Positions 50,901 through 63,293 are shown, numbered from the stretch's first letter. The stretch: DNA of 64,000 bases from Galbula dea (GCA_013399015.1 VWZX01001688.1:1860001-1924000), one strand, 5' to 3'. Notes: generated from the sequence alone by a model not told the origin. A program made the numbers and translations.

Positions 50901-53900
50901 CATGATGAAGGTCCAGCAGTCTGGCAATTGGTGGCCAAACGTCTAAGTTGTTTGGTAGTCAATTTCTGACCTGCAGTTTCTAGTACAACATGTTCAACTC
51001 AGGTGTTTTGAGAACTGATTGATGAATATTGCAAAGATGGTGTAGTCGATGTGGGGCAGATATGTGGGGAAGGCTGCCATCCCTGCTCATCACTCTGAGC
51101 CCACTGCTTTGGCCCTGGACAAATTACATGCCAGTAATGGAGCAGATCTTAACAGTTTTTCACGTGTCCTTGCTCAGTTTGTAAGTCCATGTGCCCATCA
51201 GTGAAATGCTCACCATGTTTAAGAACTAGGTGTATAAGATAACAATGGGGAGAATGAAGGCATCGGTCTCATACCCATTCCTTAGCATCATACTGCAGAG
51301 TAGGAGGATGGGAAGTGATATTTGTATTAATGAGATTTGTACTTCTTTCCTTTGACACTGTATAGTAAATACAGATCATGTTGTAGACTCCAGTAGTTCT
51401 CAGGTGGTGTGATCCAGCAAACCATGCCTGTGCTCAGGACTTCTGTGGACCGTTTTGACCTTTTCAGGCTGTAAATTGAAAGCTCTCCTCTGAACCATCT
51501 ACAAGTTACTGTTTTTTAGTTAACTGGGAGGAGCTGTAAAGTCACTAAGAACAGTTCTGAGAGGCTAGTTCATTCCCAAGTTGAAAATGTGTGCTGTTGT
51601 AGTGTGACCTGGTTCTGTGCTGCCCATACTGAATAAGGTGAGAGTCTTAGGCACTTAAAAGGCACAAAGAAGGGAGAATGAAGATTCCCATTGCAGTTAT
51701 GACTAGATTTGCCAAATATACCATTTAAAACGGTCTCTGCTGCAATTAATGGGCCACCATTTGATTCCAGTATATGAAATACTTTTGATTTTGCTTCAGC
51801 TTCAGTTGTTTTCTGGCAGAATGCAAGCAGTAATGCTGTTTATATCTCAGGCCACTGTAAAATGATTACTGTGCAAGTAGAGCAAAATAGATGTATTACA
51901 GACATGCAGGCCAGATGTTGTTTGCTTCTGACACTTCTAAATCTACAATTGATTTTTTTTCCTTCACAGCTATCTGCATCATATTGGTGCATTTACTGAT
52001 AAAATACCGACTTCATTTTTTACCAGAGAGTGTGGCTGTTGTTTCCTTAGGTGAGTAACCATGTTATTTTTATTTTGACTTTGTGTTAGTTCAGGGACTT
52101 TCAGTAGTTGGTAATAATGCTCTGTTAACTATCACTAGAAAGATGCAGCAAACTGGATGCAGTGAAGAACGCTAGCAATTCATAAACTTAAATTCATGGA
52201 AGCAATCAAGAAATGAACATATGTGCAGACACTGGCACAGTCACATGACACATATGGGCACTAGAGAGATGTTGCTCCCTAATACTTTGGCAGCTTCCTC
52301 CATTTTTGCATCTGTAGGACAAGACAGTGCAGTATTCCCTGGCAGTGAGACTCTGGCTTTCCCTTTGAAGTAATACATGTGTTTGTATTAGTTTTGGTAG
52401 AATTAGGTCTGTGTATGTGATTTTAGTCTAGCTAGGGACTGTAATTGTGTCCTGAAAACTTGCCTGGACTGTCAGGTACTTAGCTATCCCTGTACTACCA
52501 TGCCAAGGGCTCTTCTATGAGTTGAGCTGTAAGAATGTCACCCTTTAATAAAGATCGAGTGCTTACTTAATTTGAATTAAATATGTAGTATCCCTAAGCC
52601 TGCAGTCTTATGTTAGGGTAATTTGCATTTATTTTTATGCTGTTGCTCCTGATATAAATGTTCAAATGAGGAGGAAATCAGGCCATATAGATTTATTATT
52701 TTCTCTACATACTGTCTAAAATAATGTTTAAAGAACTTGGTCTGACTATCCCCAGCAACAGTTTTTCAGCTCTCTCCGTAACTTGTTTATAAGATTTTAT
52801 GATCTTTTTGCTTTTATTACTAGTGACACTTTCACTGACAGCTGTTCTAAAAATACAGTAAAAAGAGGAAGATGCTTAGCTATAATTCTAACGTAGTGTG
52901 GAGAAGTGCAATACTTACTGAGCAGGTAGAATTTTGACTTTCTCCTGGGCTTTGGTGGTGCCACATTCTCTGGTATTTCTTAACTGTATTTTTACACTAT
53001 TTCTCAGTGGGAGAAGGGTGTTTGTCACTACCTTATGCTTCTGGAAAACAGGGATCTTCCTGCATTGTGGGTGCTAGATTGAGAAAATCTTAGAGCTGTT
53101 ACTTAACAGGAAGAGAAATATTTTCCTGCAGGTGTGACTCCCTGAATAACTCTATTTGATGCACACCACAATACAGTCATAGCATAATAGAAGGTATTGA
53201 AGCTTAAAGAGACAATCAATTGCAAGGCCCTCTTTGAGTTTTGGTATTTCTGTGCAGCTGAAAAACAAACAGATCTTTAAGAAATCTGTCATAGTGCTGA
53301 TATGGATTCCCTGGGTATTGCATGTGCCTCTCATCTTTATTGGAGCAGCATCTATCAGACTTTTGTGTGTTTATGCTTCTGGCTACTGTAGTATGACAAA
53401 GAGAGATCAGAGCTGCTGCGGATCATCCTGACTTACTTTGTCATCCCTGTAGAAGCCATCCAGTGTTTGATTCACTATTGACACACTTCTCTTTCCTTCC
53501 CTTCTTACATTATTGTTGTGGACAGGTGAGATGTCTTGTATAGTACATCTCCCAGTGTCTTGACAGATTCCAAAAGGACATTACTGTCCACACCTTGAGT
53601 ACTGATCTTTCTTCTCTCTGGTGACCAGTGATGGGATCTGAGGGAATGGCATGAAGCTGTACTAGGAGAGGTTTAGGTTAGGTGTTAGGAGAAGGCTTTT
53701 CACCCAGAGAGTGCTTGAGCACTGGAACAGGCTCCCCAGGGAAGTAGTCACAGCACCATGCTTGACAGAATTCAAGGAGCATTTGGATAAAGCCCTCAGG
53801 CACATGGTGTAAGTTTTGGGACTGTCCTGTGCCTATATGGGAGTTGGAGATTCTGTTCAGGAGATTCTATGATTCAGTATCCTTCCGCTTTATACGCCAA

Positions 53901-56900
53901 AATCCAGGTAAAAGGCATTATTTTGGCTTCTAATCAGGTTAGTTACCATTGTTATTCAATAGATAATCTAAATTTAAGCATAATTCTCAATTTAAATTGC
54001 ATCAGTGTATTGATTGCTCTTACTTGCCAAGCTTTGGATTTTCTTCACTGTCATGCCTTATTTTCTGCCCAAATCCAGCTACTGGGCAGTGCTGAGCTGA
54101 GGTGTAAGGCAAGCTGGCATCACTGCTGAGAGCAGGAGAGGCACAGACATTCTTCTCTTTCTGTTTCTTGTTTTTGGCATCTCAGCAGCAGGACAGCGAT
54201 TTTAGCTGTGCTGATATGTTCTGTGCTCTTGTCAGTCCCAACAAAATCTCGTTGATAAAACTGATCAGTTTCCTTACTGGGGCTGTCACTGCTACTCAAG
54301 ATGGGTAAAAAGGAGCAGCAGTGCATCTTTTTTGTTTTCACATAAAGGCCATACAGGAAACATACTCAGTTTTTGGTGTGAACCACAGTGTAGCTGTCAT
54401 CTATCACCCAAACCACATGAGATGATAGCAGCAAATGCAGTTCCACCAAGTCGAGAGAGTGTTACACCTAGTAGCAACCCAGCTAATAGATGTCCTGTGT
54501 TATTTAAGCCTTATTTATTTAGTTTATTGACTCAGTCGTATTTAAGCTGCTGTCAGCTCTGTTGACAGGATGCAGCATCTGTATAATCACAGAATCATTA
54601 GCTAATTGCCGGTCAGTGAACCTTTCTTACTGGTAATGATCTACACAGCTGCAAGAGCACAGCTTGAGTTTCAAGTATGCAGTTTTGCTAGCAATGCCAG
54701 AAGTGAAGTGTGTCCTGTTTTGGTTTGTAAATTGTGTACACATGTCTTCAGGAGGTTATTGAAGGCTAATAAAAATGGCACCAGAGACAATAAATATGAT
54801 TTTCACGGCTGGTTTTCCGCCCATTGTCTAAGCAGCTCGGAAATTTCTGGTTTAGTGTTCTAGTCCTTGGCTTCTAACACTGCCTCTACCCAGAATGAAA
54901 AGCCTGACAGAGAACTGTGTTTATATGGCATGTGAGTGGCTGTATCTGCATTCTGTCCTCCTTCAAAGAACAGAAGACTTTTGATGGTCCTTCATTAATG
55001 TTTTGTTCTTCCCTTCCATATAAACCATTTCATGGAAGAATTATTTCTACCCTCTGAGACCAATGCCTTCACATATTTTTGTATGAAAGAAGGCTTAAGC
55101 CTCATGGCTTTATGGGTATGACACATCCATCAGGAGTAATCCATGTGATGGTATTTGTAAGACTCTTTTGATAGCTACAGCATGAGAGGATAAAAATACA
55201 TGAGTTACAGGAAAGCATACTTTAAGCTTCTCAGCCACTTTTTACCCTTCATTCAGAGTATTTCACTTCTCCATCCCAGTGTTTGACTACTAAGTCTCTA
55301 TTCTGCAAATAGTAAAACACAACTATGCAGAAACATAGATCTGGAGTCTCACTAAAGACAAATTCCTCCTAATTCCTTTAAAGCAATTAATGTCAGTTCA
55401 TGAATTATCTTCGTGACTTCCAGAAGTTGGAACTGTTGGTTTGGAGTTACCTCTCTTAATCTGTAAGAGGAAAGAGCATGATAACCTTTAACCATGGAGT
55501 TTGCAGCAACCTTGATAGAATTCTTTTGTACTGAAATTGCTATTTCTGCATGGCTTAAAAGATGTGTGATACATTTGGGAAATATTTCTGACAGTGTCTC
55601 CACCCCTATGAGAATTTGTTGCCTACGTCATTGCCAGTAAGTGCTGTGATTTCATTGAGGCAAAATTCACTTCTATAGAGCAGATTGATTTCGCTTAAGG
55701 TGTGCTAACACAACAAATAGCATTGAAGTGACATGCAGATTTTGTGCCATCAGACAGATATCTAACTCCCAACTCCTTGATTCTTCAGCAAAAAAGGTGG
55801 CATTTTTTTTGAATACAGCTTAAATGAGAAGTGTTTCTGAGTAGTTAAATTTGTTACCTTTATGAACCAATGAACACCACACTCAATATGCATGTTCATG
55901 TGTAGGGAAGCTATAAAAATACTAGAAAATGTATAAACTATTGGAAAACATATCAGACCCAAACCCACTTTGTGTTTGAGTGCTGCTTCTTGTTTTGCCT
56001 TGTTTTCACTTAAAACTTTGTTGGCTGAGAGTCAATAAAGAGTTAATGGAACCAGTGATGTGTTCTGTGAATATTTCAGAATGTCATCTCCTTCTCTCCT
56101 AGGTATCCTTATGGGAGCTTTTATAAAAATCATAGAGGCTCAAAGGCTGGCCAACTGGAAGGTATATTTGAAGCAGTTGATTTTTAATTGTAGAACAGTC
56201 TGTAAGTGTTTAAAATAAGACTGTAGTATTTGTTTCTGTAGATGTCCTGATCCTGCTTACCATTTTCTACACAGTATTTTTTAACCTGGGTAATCCTTTT
56301 TAAAGTATGAAATGTGCTTCTATTAGATACATGGTAGAAAAAGTTACTGGGCATCTTTGGGATTAGTTACAGTAAAACATATAGCAGTTCAGTTATTTAT
56401 TTTGTACACTTTTTGACTGTATTTCGTCCTCTTCCTCCTTTTGGAGTTAATTTTGTTGGTGTTTTCATTGAAAAAATGTGGTCTGTTAGGTTGTAAAGTC
56501 ATATGTTTTACCTGAAGATGTTAACTTAGGTTTCCCAGAGGCAAAAAGGAGCTGTTCTTCAGAATAGCTGTGCTAAAAGTCAAGCTATTTACTTATTTTA
56601 TTTACTTATGCTTAAAACTGCAACAAACTGTGGTGCTAAGAACAGAGAGTTCGCAAAGCAATTCATTCAGCAGATTCTTGAGTGCTCCATTGCTTCATGT
56701 GGAAAAACTGTTGAAACCAGCATGGCTGAAGCAGCAGCGTTTTTCATGCTGGCTGAGACAGTAGAAACATGTTTTGAGCTTTATTTCCAGCAGAAGATAC
56801 ACACTCAGCTTCTCTGCAGAAGGTTGTCCTTGTCCTGGTGCCTTGTGCTTTACAGACTTAGACATATTCAAAACTCATCTGGACACGCTTCTGTGTGACC

Positions 56901-59900
56901 TGGTCTAGGGAATCCTGCTGTGTCAGGGTGGTTGGACTAGATGATCTTTTGAAGTCCTTTCCAACTCCTAACATTCTGTGAGTCTGTGATTAGGAAGAAA
57001 ATGTTAAAAGTGATGGCAACTAAGCATAGGAACATATGACCAAAAGGTTGTGTGGCTCTCCATCCATGAAGATATTCAAAGCTTGGCTGGAAAAAGCCTT
57101 GAGCAGCTGTAGTTGCATCTGACTTGGTCCTGCTATAAGCAGGGGCTTGGTTCAGACACTTCCAGAGGTCCACTCCAACCTGAATTAGCATGTGATGCCA
57201 TGTGGAGTTACAGAGCCTTCCTCAGGGAGGGAGAATCCTGGCAGAGGTGTCTTCAGGACTACAGTGAAGCAAGGATTTTGCATCCTACAGTTTATCCATG
57301 TCACACTGAAGCAATGAACTCTTCACTATTCCTGCTTTAATTTAAAAACTTGCAGTATCTGAATTATGGTTTTTTTCATAGGGTCAAACAGTTTATTAGG
57401 ATTAGATCAGTGAACTGATTGAAATCACAGTGATTTGAATCACCATTTTTAAACAGGACTTACATTAGCAAGCTGAAAATCTTGGTCTGAGTAGTGAATT
57501 TTAATCGTAGCTTGCAGCTTAATATTTCTCAGTAGTTATTTCCCTGAAGGAATATATTTTTTTCTCTGTAGTTAAAATACATTAAAATGCATAGATTTTG
57601 ATTCAGGTACAGCTTCTTAATTGCATATTCTACTTCTTTCTTTGTCAGCTAACTACACTAATTCTGTGTGCATTCATTAAAGCAATTACATAGTTCAGCA
57701 GTCTTGCTGTAATATTTCATTTTTGCATATTTACTTACTAGAAACAGTGGGTGGTGCACTAGTTACTGTATTTTCATTCCTGATTTGTGTCAACTGGATT
57801 TGACTTAAAATTGAAATTCAGTTAAACAGCCACAAAACAAGGATTTTAAAATAGCTTCTGACTGGTTGGATAAAAGATCATGTATGTAGGTAGAAAAAAG
57901 ACAGCTTGAAGTATGCTCTGATTTGAGCATTGATGCTAAAAACACAAGAAACAGTTATCATAGCTAGTGAATTGTATAGTTTATTTCTGGTAAGCATTGA
58001 TCAAATCTTGGGAGGCATTGAGGATGCTGTGTCTGGCAGCTCCCATTATCAGCTGAGGTGAAGAGTCACAGATATTATTGGCTTGTTTAAGTTACTTTCA
58101 CTGTATTAAAGCTTGGATTTACAGGCTGTCATAATTTCAGTTGTGACATGTTCTAATCAATAATTATTATGTACTTTATGAAATTATTCTAAATGGTTAT
58201 ATATTTACTAGAGAATTTTTGTTTATCTGACAGAGAAAAAAAAATGGTGTTTAACTGCAAGCTGTATCCATGTACAGAGCAAATCTTGGATCATAGCCCT
58301 GCCTTAATAACTTTGTAATGTAATTTCTTCCACTCATGTCTTATTAAGTCCTCAGTGGACCTTGTACTTGCTGCTGTTTTGCTTTCCTGGCTCTACTTCA
58401 GTGCAGTATAAATGTAGTCTGTCCTTTTCATTATGTCTTGCCTCCTTGTCCAGTTTTGCTTTCAGGGGCTTTTAAACAGTGTAATTATTCAGTTATGAGT
58501 GGGTTTTGTTCTCCACTGTTACAGTGTTGACCATATCTAGATAGTGTTAGCCACTGACACACAGGATTGTGCATGCAGAATAATGGACTAGAGCATTTTA
58601 GTATAAAGGATGAGTTTTATTTTCTAAGTCCCCCAAATCCTTTAGGATGATTATCACTACAGACCAGAATGAGACTTTAAAGGGATGAGTGCTTCTTTTT
58701 TTCTGAAAGCTGGTGTTTTAACAGAGCAGTGAATCAGCTGTTCAACCTGCATTTAAAAAAAATCATAATGATTGTAATCATTGCTACAAAAGTGACAAGT
58801 TCTGCTCTGTTCAGAACTGTGGGGACCAGGAACCTGATGGGTTAAGGGAGAGAGGCACATTCAGTCGTGATTAATTTTTCTTCTGTGCAGAGTCTGCCAG
58901 CAGAAAAAGACAGGGTGCCGGTTTGGGGGTACAACTCCATGAAGCAGCTCTAGCCAACTAATAAGATAGGTGGCAAAGAGTAAAGTCACCCCAGAACACC
59001 ATTTTACTACATGGTAGGTTTCAGTTACATCACTCTGATGGTAAAAAGGAACCATCAGAATAGTACCATTAAATTACAGGCAAAAATTACATTTGCCAAG
59101 AAGAATCAAGCTTCATATTCTTAACAGTGATATATCTTGCAAGTGTACTAAGATGATGATGATCTGAGTTCTTGTCAGATGATGAATTTTCTAGTGAAAC
59201 TCTACTTGCTCACAGTTAATCTAGATTATATTCAAACCAGTAGCCCAGAGGTCACCTCTCCTTGACAATCCTTGCAGATTTTGAGACTGTGAGGTAAAAT
59301 GGGGATACTTTTTGTGGAAACAGAAAGACTTTTCCTTTGTCCTAAATAACCTGCTTTCTGTGCAGCTTATATGGAGATAGTAATTTAAAATAAGTAATGC
59401 CTAGATCTGCCACTGAATGAAAAAAAACCAGTATTGAGTCTTTGGTGATAAAAAGGGAGAAAGATTAATGCCATTTTTGTTTTCCAACTTTTTGTTTTTA
59501 AATAATTTGCCTTTTGGAAGATTTGATATTGTTTCAATAATTATGATATCCTTGAAAATATACTTCATTTTTGTTTTGCAGGAAGAAGAAATGTTTCGTC
59601 CAAATATGTTTTTTCTGCTTTTGCTTCCACCTATTATATTTGAATCTGGATATTCATTGCACAAGGTCAGCCACTGCCAGGCACTCATTTACACGTTGAG
59701 GTTTTGTTTGGACACATTCTGCTTTGAGTTATCTTCATGAAGTTTAGAGTAATTGCATTCAATTCCATTGTATTAATCATCAGGGAATTGAGAATGCAAA
59801 ATTTAAGCCTCTTCAGCCCAGAATGCAGGAAATGTAGCTTGTTACTGTTAACGGAATGTTGGCAAGGTGTTAGGTACTGCAGAGAGGTTGTTTTCCTTGG

Positions 59901-62900
59901 TTAGAGAGGTTTCTTACCTTATCAGAGCTGTACAAGGGTTGATGTGAAGGAGGCAAAATGGGAAGGAGTAAGACCTGAAGTGGGAAAGGCGGGATCACTC
60001 CATAGCTAGAGAAGAGGGAAATGTTTACAATGGTTTTCACCTTTGCTGGGAGCCTGTGTTTCCATGGACTTTTCTCACAGTGCTAATCCTGCCTGAAGAG
60101 GTTCTGGTCCTCTCTGTGTGCTGCCTTTCTACTTGAGCTGTACTAGGGGAGAGGGAATGAGCAGTGAGTGATAGCAGTATCATGAAATGGCACCAACACT
60201 GAAGATTTTTTCATTCAAAATCACAACTTAAGAAATGGGCTAGCAACTAGGAGGTTTACAAGCCTTTTTCACATGCTGTGTCTGCAGTGGATGAGTGAAT
60301 TTACAGTTCTGTCAGATGGAGAATGTGTCAAAGTGCTGATGAATACCCAGCTTTCTTCTGAGGACTGGTTTGTTGTTAGGGTACCAGACTGACTTCCTGT
60401 CCTGGCTATCAGAGGCGTTTGCTGTTGGCCTCAAGAGAGCAGGATTTTTAGGCACGTGGTGTGGATTTATGTCCTGGAGTACCTGGAACCAAACTACTGA
60501 GGCTTTATTATTAGAATCCTCTCTGTGAATCAGAGTCTAATTTAGATGCAAGCCCAAACATGAGTTTACCTTCAGATCATTTTCAGTAATTTACTTACTT
60601 TATCATTGTGTTCCAGGGTAATTTTTTTCAGAACATTGGTTCCATCACTCTCTTTTCGGTATTTGGCACTGCAATATCAGCTTTCATTGTAGGTGGAGGA
60701 ATTTATTTCCTGGGCCAGGTAAGGACAACTGCTTTGAAGTACTTAAGTTTATTTGTCTTGCTCTTTGAAAGTCCATTTTTCAAGAGCAGACAAACATAGT
60801 GGAAGTAAATTCCTGGGACACAAAGTCCTGTTCTCTGCTATCAGAGTGGCAGTGTTATATAACCCCTTCCATAGATGCAGCATGCTCCATGTTAAAAGCA
60901 ATTAAGATTTGAGTTGAGTTCTACTTTTTTTCACTTGCTCAGTCTTCCTATCAGAAGGCTGTTCCAAAACCTGTATTCTCTAGAGATTCCTTCTCATTTC
61001 CAGTATTAAACTTACTTGTTCTTCTGTCAGTAAGTTTTTTTGCTTCTTTGCTTTGGTGTTTCCCCATTGATTAGATACAGTTTCTCTTAGACTTCATGCT
61101 GGTAGGCCTAACAATCCGTACTTTTCTCTTTGCCTCTCAGATTTCCATTCCTTTGAATGCCAGGGTTACTCTACTCACCTGTATCTGTTCAGTTTCATTT
61201 GGTCTTCCCTCATTTTGGGTGACCAGAATTGTAGCAGTACACTTTTGGAGGGCAGCATTAGTCTGGGTAACATCACTAATGTGACTTTTTTCATTATAGC
61301 AAACTTAGGATTTGATGAATCATTTCGTTTTGAGAAACACCAGAAAAACACAGTTGATTGTGATTTTTTTTTTTTTTATGTTTTACCTATTCTTTCAGGC
61401 TGATGTAATTTATAAACTCAACATGACAGACAGGTAAGCTCTTGGGGAAATGGTGTAGTGTATGAAATGAAGCATTCTGCAAGATAACTGTATATGGGAA
61501 ATGCACTGTAGATGGCCAGCTCTTCTAGTTATTGTTTACATTGTTTAGATTCAGCATGGTGTGTGAAACTAAAAAATTAGATTGAACACTTCTAAACTCT
61601 ATTTGTTATACCCTTATTTCTAAATAGTATTCTTTGCTCAGTGATTTTTTTTAGGTACTGCTTTTTTAATCAAACTTTAAAGTTAAAATATGTAAGCTTT
61701 GTTTAGTTGGTATTATTCATATGTATGAAAGGGACATAACTTCCTTGTCCAGATCTTCTCTTAAAAGACAGAATGCATTTTTCAGTATCAATATTGTTGA
61801 TTTTCCAAGAACTTGGCAAAGGATGTAATCATTTTGTTAGGAGTACACCACCCTAGCATTAAATAAAGTTTGTTCCTGGTTTATTTGAGATTTTTGTTTG
61901 TTCATTGTATAGCCAATACAGCAGTTTTCTGTTCAAATCCATAAATAGGGTGCAAGCAAGAAACATGGTTTGGGCTGTGTCTGTAAAGATGCCTGGTTTC
62001 CCATTCCTCTGATCTTTTCTTACTTAGTTGGAGTAAGGCATTGATACTGTTGTTTGAGCCGAGAGATACATATTTCTACAACATCTCTTCCAGCTGGACA
62101 ACAGCTTTTCTCTGTGGTACATCAAGTAATGAAAAACAGAAACAGCCTTTTTGTCACTTCCAAGTTCTTATGAATGGGAAGAGAGCATAACTTTTCACTG
62201 TGTAGAAAATACAACACATCGTGTCTTTGTTGCTAGTTGTTGATGTAAGTTCACTAGGTACCTATTTTTCTTTCATCTAGTTTTCTGTTTTGTTTTGTGT
62301 TCTCCCAGTTTTGCATTTGGCTCTTTAATATCTGCAGTTGACCCTGTGGCTACTATTGCCATTTTCAATGCCCTCAATGTGGATCCTGTACTTAACATGT
62401 TGGTTTTTGGAGAAAGCATTCTCAATGATGCAGTCTCGATTGTCTTGACCAAGTAAGTGCATTTGAACTACATGTGTTTGTGGAAACAGCAACCACATTA
62501 TTTTGTGTTAATTAGTCATTCAGATACACAGTAATTCTTCCATCTCCAGTTGGAATGAATCATGTATTTCTGGTGTCAAAAGGAACACTGGTTAGAATCC
62601 ATGTCTTCTTTGTGTGGACTTCCATGAAGTACATTCCTGAAATTCAAAGAAATTTCTCCCCTTTCCTCCCAGGAGCTCCTTTGTTTTTATTCAGTGACCT
62701 TGTCTCTCATCCACACCTAAGTGTTTGATGAGAGCTCTTCCTGTTCATTTGTTCTTCTCTGAGGATCACATGATCTGTCTCTTCTTTTTCATGCCCTGAG
62801 ATTTTACCACTGCAAAATGTGTTTTCTTTTCCTTTCCCGTGTTGGGAGATTGTTTTGTAATACTGGGCATTATCGTAGCCTATTTATGCCATTCTGGGGA

Positions 62901-63293
62901 TTCTTCAGAAGAGCAGTGCTGGGTTTCCAGATTTTTAGCAGAATTAGGTTTCCCTTTGGGGATTACACAAAGACTTGAGTTAACATCTTTTGACATTCCT
63001 CTTGTTACATATATCTCAGTAAAAGCCTTTTAAGAGTAGTAGCAACAAAGAAATTGGAAGTCTTTTTTGTTGTTCTCAAAAGATGTTGGTATTTTTGGAT
63101 CCAGGCTTAGAATGTATAACTGTTTTCTTTTATTTATTTTTTAATTATATCTAGCACAGCAGAAGGTTTGACAAGAGAAAATATGTCAGATGTAAGTGGA
63201 TGGCAAACCTTCCTACAGGCACTGGGATACTTTCTTAAGATGTTCTTTGGCTCTGCAGCCCTTGGCACACTTACTGGTCTTATTTCTGCATTA
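47955..63293 (+). CDS. SLC9A8: SLC9A8, sodium/hydrogen exchanger 8 (NHE8), 5' half: exons 1-9
   Basis: Gene-level entry: join(47955..47962, 48661..48839, 51970..52050, 56103..56161, 59582..59665, 60617..60718, 61399..61433, 62309..62452, 63155..63293). The nine exons join in phase into 277 residues colinear with the N-terminal half of vertebrate NHE8, a cation/proton antiporter of trans-Golgi, endosomes and apical membranes. Landmarks: sequons N6-A-T and N13-V-T; first hydrophobic segment about 52-73; FFLLLLPPIIF at 119-129, the segment linked to inhibitor binding in the family; DPVATIAIF at 194-202; and the ion-binding GESILND at 217-223, where Asp223 is the conserved transport residue. The chosen ATG has a good context (caacATGG), and there is no in-frame upstream ATG in exon 1. 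The bird N-terminus is shorter than the human one, which has a few extra residues before Met-Ala-Glu. The C-terminal exons lie beyond the right edge. Confidence 0.96.
47963..48660 (+). other. SLC9A8: SLC9A8 intron 1 (698 bp)
   Basis: GT-AG. The first half is CpG island and the second half is ordinary sequence. Frames found here on either strand have no recognisable domain. Confidence 0.85.
48661..48839 (+). CDS. SLC9A8: SLC9A8 exon 2
   Basis: Acceptor tatcctgacag, donor GTGAAT at 48840; 179 nt. It completes Glu3 and encodes 59 residues, SANATYDVINVTLHTTL through TIFFSLLVL. PTPAKPILPVQTG and AQQEEQSSGMTIFF are near-identical to mammalian NHE8. It holds both sequons and the start of the first membrane segment. 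Intron 1 before it is only 698 bp. Confidence 0.96.
48840..51969 (+). other. SLC9A8: SLC9A8 intron 2 (3,130 bp)
   Basis: GT-AG. T-rich unique sequence with no transposon or RNA gene recognised. There is a poly-A run at about 49679-49690. Confidence 0.85.
51970..52050 (+). CDS. SLC9A8: SLC9A8 exon 3
   Basis: Acceptor ttttccttcacag, donor GTGAGT; 81 nt. After the split Ala codon it reads ICIILVHLLIKYRLHFLPES and ends VAVVSL plus a split Gly. It completes the first membrane segment and starts the next one. Confidence 0.96.
52051..56102 (+). other. SLC9A8: SLC9A8 intron 3 (4,052 bp)
   Basis: GT-AG. It contains a CR1 fragment (about 53600-53882). Otherwise it is unique-looking and T-rich. Confidence 0.85.
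53600..53882 (+). mobile_element. CR1 LINE 3' fragment
   Basis: ctggtgaccagtgatggg, gggaatggcatgaagctg, gagcactggaacaggctccc, cagggaagtagtcacagcac and caggcacatggtgtaag follow the CR1 3' consensus in order, and the copy ends with gagattctatgattcag. It is in sense orientation with SLC9A8 and non-coding. Confidence 0.9.
56103..56161 (+). CDS. SLC9A8: SLC9A8 exon 4
   Basis: Acceptor cttctctcctag, donor GTATAT at 56162; 59 nt. Gly-ILMGAFIKIIEAQRLANWK. The human residues are Phe-Lys-Lys where this has Ala-Gln-Arg, so the loop is the least conserved part of the visible protein. It ends on a codon boundary. Confidence 0.95.
56845..56994 (+). mobile_element. CR1 LINE 3' end fragment
   Basis: gacatattcaaaactcatct, then cttctgtgtgacctggtcta, ggttggactagatgatcttt and acattctgtgagtctgtgat are the CR1 terminal segment. 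It is short and 5'-truncated, in plus orientation. Confidence 0.9.
57040..57200 (+). mobile_element. CR1 LINE 3' end fragment (different subfamily)
   Basis: ctccatccatgaagatattc, then gcttggctgg, gccttgagcagct and tccagaggtccactccaacc correspond to a CR1 3' region of another subfamily than the fragment just before it. The terminal octamer repeat is worn away. Confidence 0.78.
59582..59665 (+). CDS. SLC9A8: SLC9A8 exon 5
   Basis: Acceptor ttttgttttgcag, donor GTCAGC; 84 nt, phase 0 to 0. It encodes EEEMFRPNMFFLLLLPPII and continues FESGYSLHK. This is the strongly conserved membrane segment with the Pro-Pro pair that shapes the antiporter cation path. Confidence 0.97.
59666..60616 (+). other. 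SLC9A8: SLC9A8 intron 5 (951 bp)
   Basis: GT-AG. Unique sequence; nothing else seen. Confidence 0.85.
60617..60718 (+). CDS. SLC9A8: SLC9A8 exon 6
   Basis: Acceptor gtgttccag, donor GTAAGG; 102 nt, phase 0 to 0. GNFFQNIGSITLFSVFGTAI, then SAFIVGGGIYFLGQ: two hydrophobic segments with Gly-rich packing, nearly identical to mammalian NHE8. Confidence 0.97.
60719..61398 (+). other. SLC9A8: SLC9A8 intron 6 (680 bp)
   Basis: GT-AG. T-rich; the frames here are chance. A run of about 14 T (about 61364-61377) precedes the exon 7 acceptor. Confidence 0.85.
61399..61433 (+). CDS. SLC9A8: SLC9A8 exon 7 (35 nt microexon-like)
   Basis: Acceptor tattctttcag preceded by a T-rich tract, donor GTAAGC; 35 nt encode ADVIYKLNMTD plus a split Ser. 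It matches the family (ADVISKLNMTD in human) and is too short to be found by open-frame search. The NMT sequon faces an extramembrane loop. Confidence 0.95.
61434..62308 (+). other. SLC9A8: SLC9A8 intron 7 (875 bp)
   Basis: GT-AG. Unique sequence; nothing else seen. Confidence 0.85.
62309..62452 (+). CDS. SLC9A8: SLC9A8 exon 8 (ion-binding core)
   Basis: Acceptor gttctcccag, donor GTAAGT; 144 nt. It encodes FAFGSLISAVDPVATIAIF, NALNVDPVLNMLVF, then GESILNDAVSIVLT. It contains the two most conserved antiporter motifs, including the Asn-Asp pair of the transport site, and both are intact. Confidence 0.97.
62453..63154 (+). other. SLC9A8: SLC9A8 intron 8 (702 bp)
   Basis: GT-AG with a T-rich 3' end. 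A 64-codon frame at 62839-63033 shows no known domain and is treated as chance. Confidence 0.85.
63155..63293 (+). CDS. SLC9A8: SLC9A8 exon 9
   Basis: Acceptor ttaattatatctag; 139 nt. After the split Asn it encodes TAEGLTRENMSDVSGWQTF, LQALGYFLKMFFG and SAALGTLTGLISAL. The family continues Val-Leu-Lys-His directly after SAL, which fixes the exon end at 63293 and leaves atatccttttt as the intron start. No GT donor fits that position. Confidence 0.93.

Larger units (their letters stand above)
56162..59581 (+). other. SLC9A8: SLC9A8 intron 4 (3,420 bp)
   Basis: GT-AG. Two CR1 3' fragments lie side by side near the start (about 56845-57200). The rest is AT-rich unique sequence with no gene seen. 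Confidence 0.85.

Noticed and set aside
54588..54602. Possible minus-oriented CR1 end (atcacagaatcatta)
   Set aside because: Only about 15 bases fit. The sequence after it does not follow CR1, so chance is likely.
59148..59190. Possible C/D-box snoRNA (gatgatga and ctga words)
   Set aside because: The boxes are too close together, lack a terminal stem, and the gatgat run explains the C-box match.
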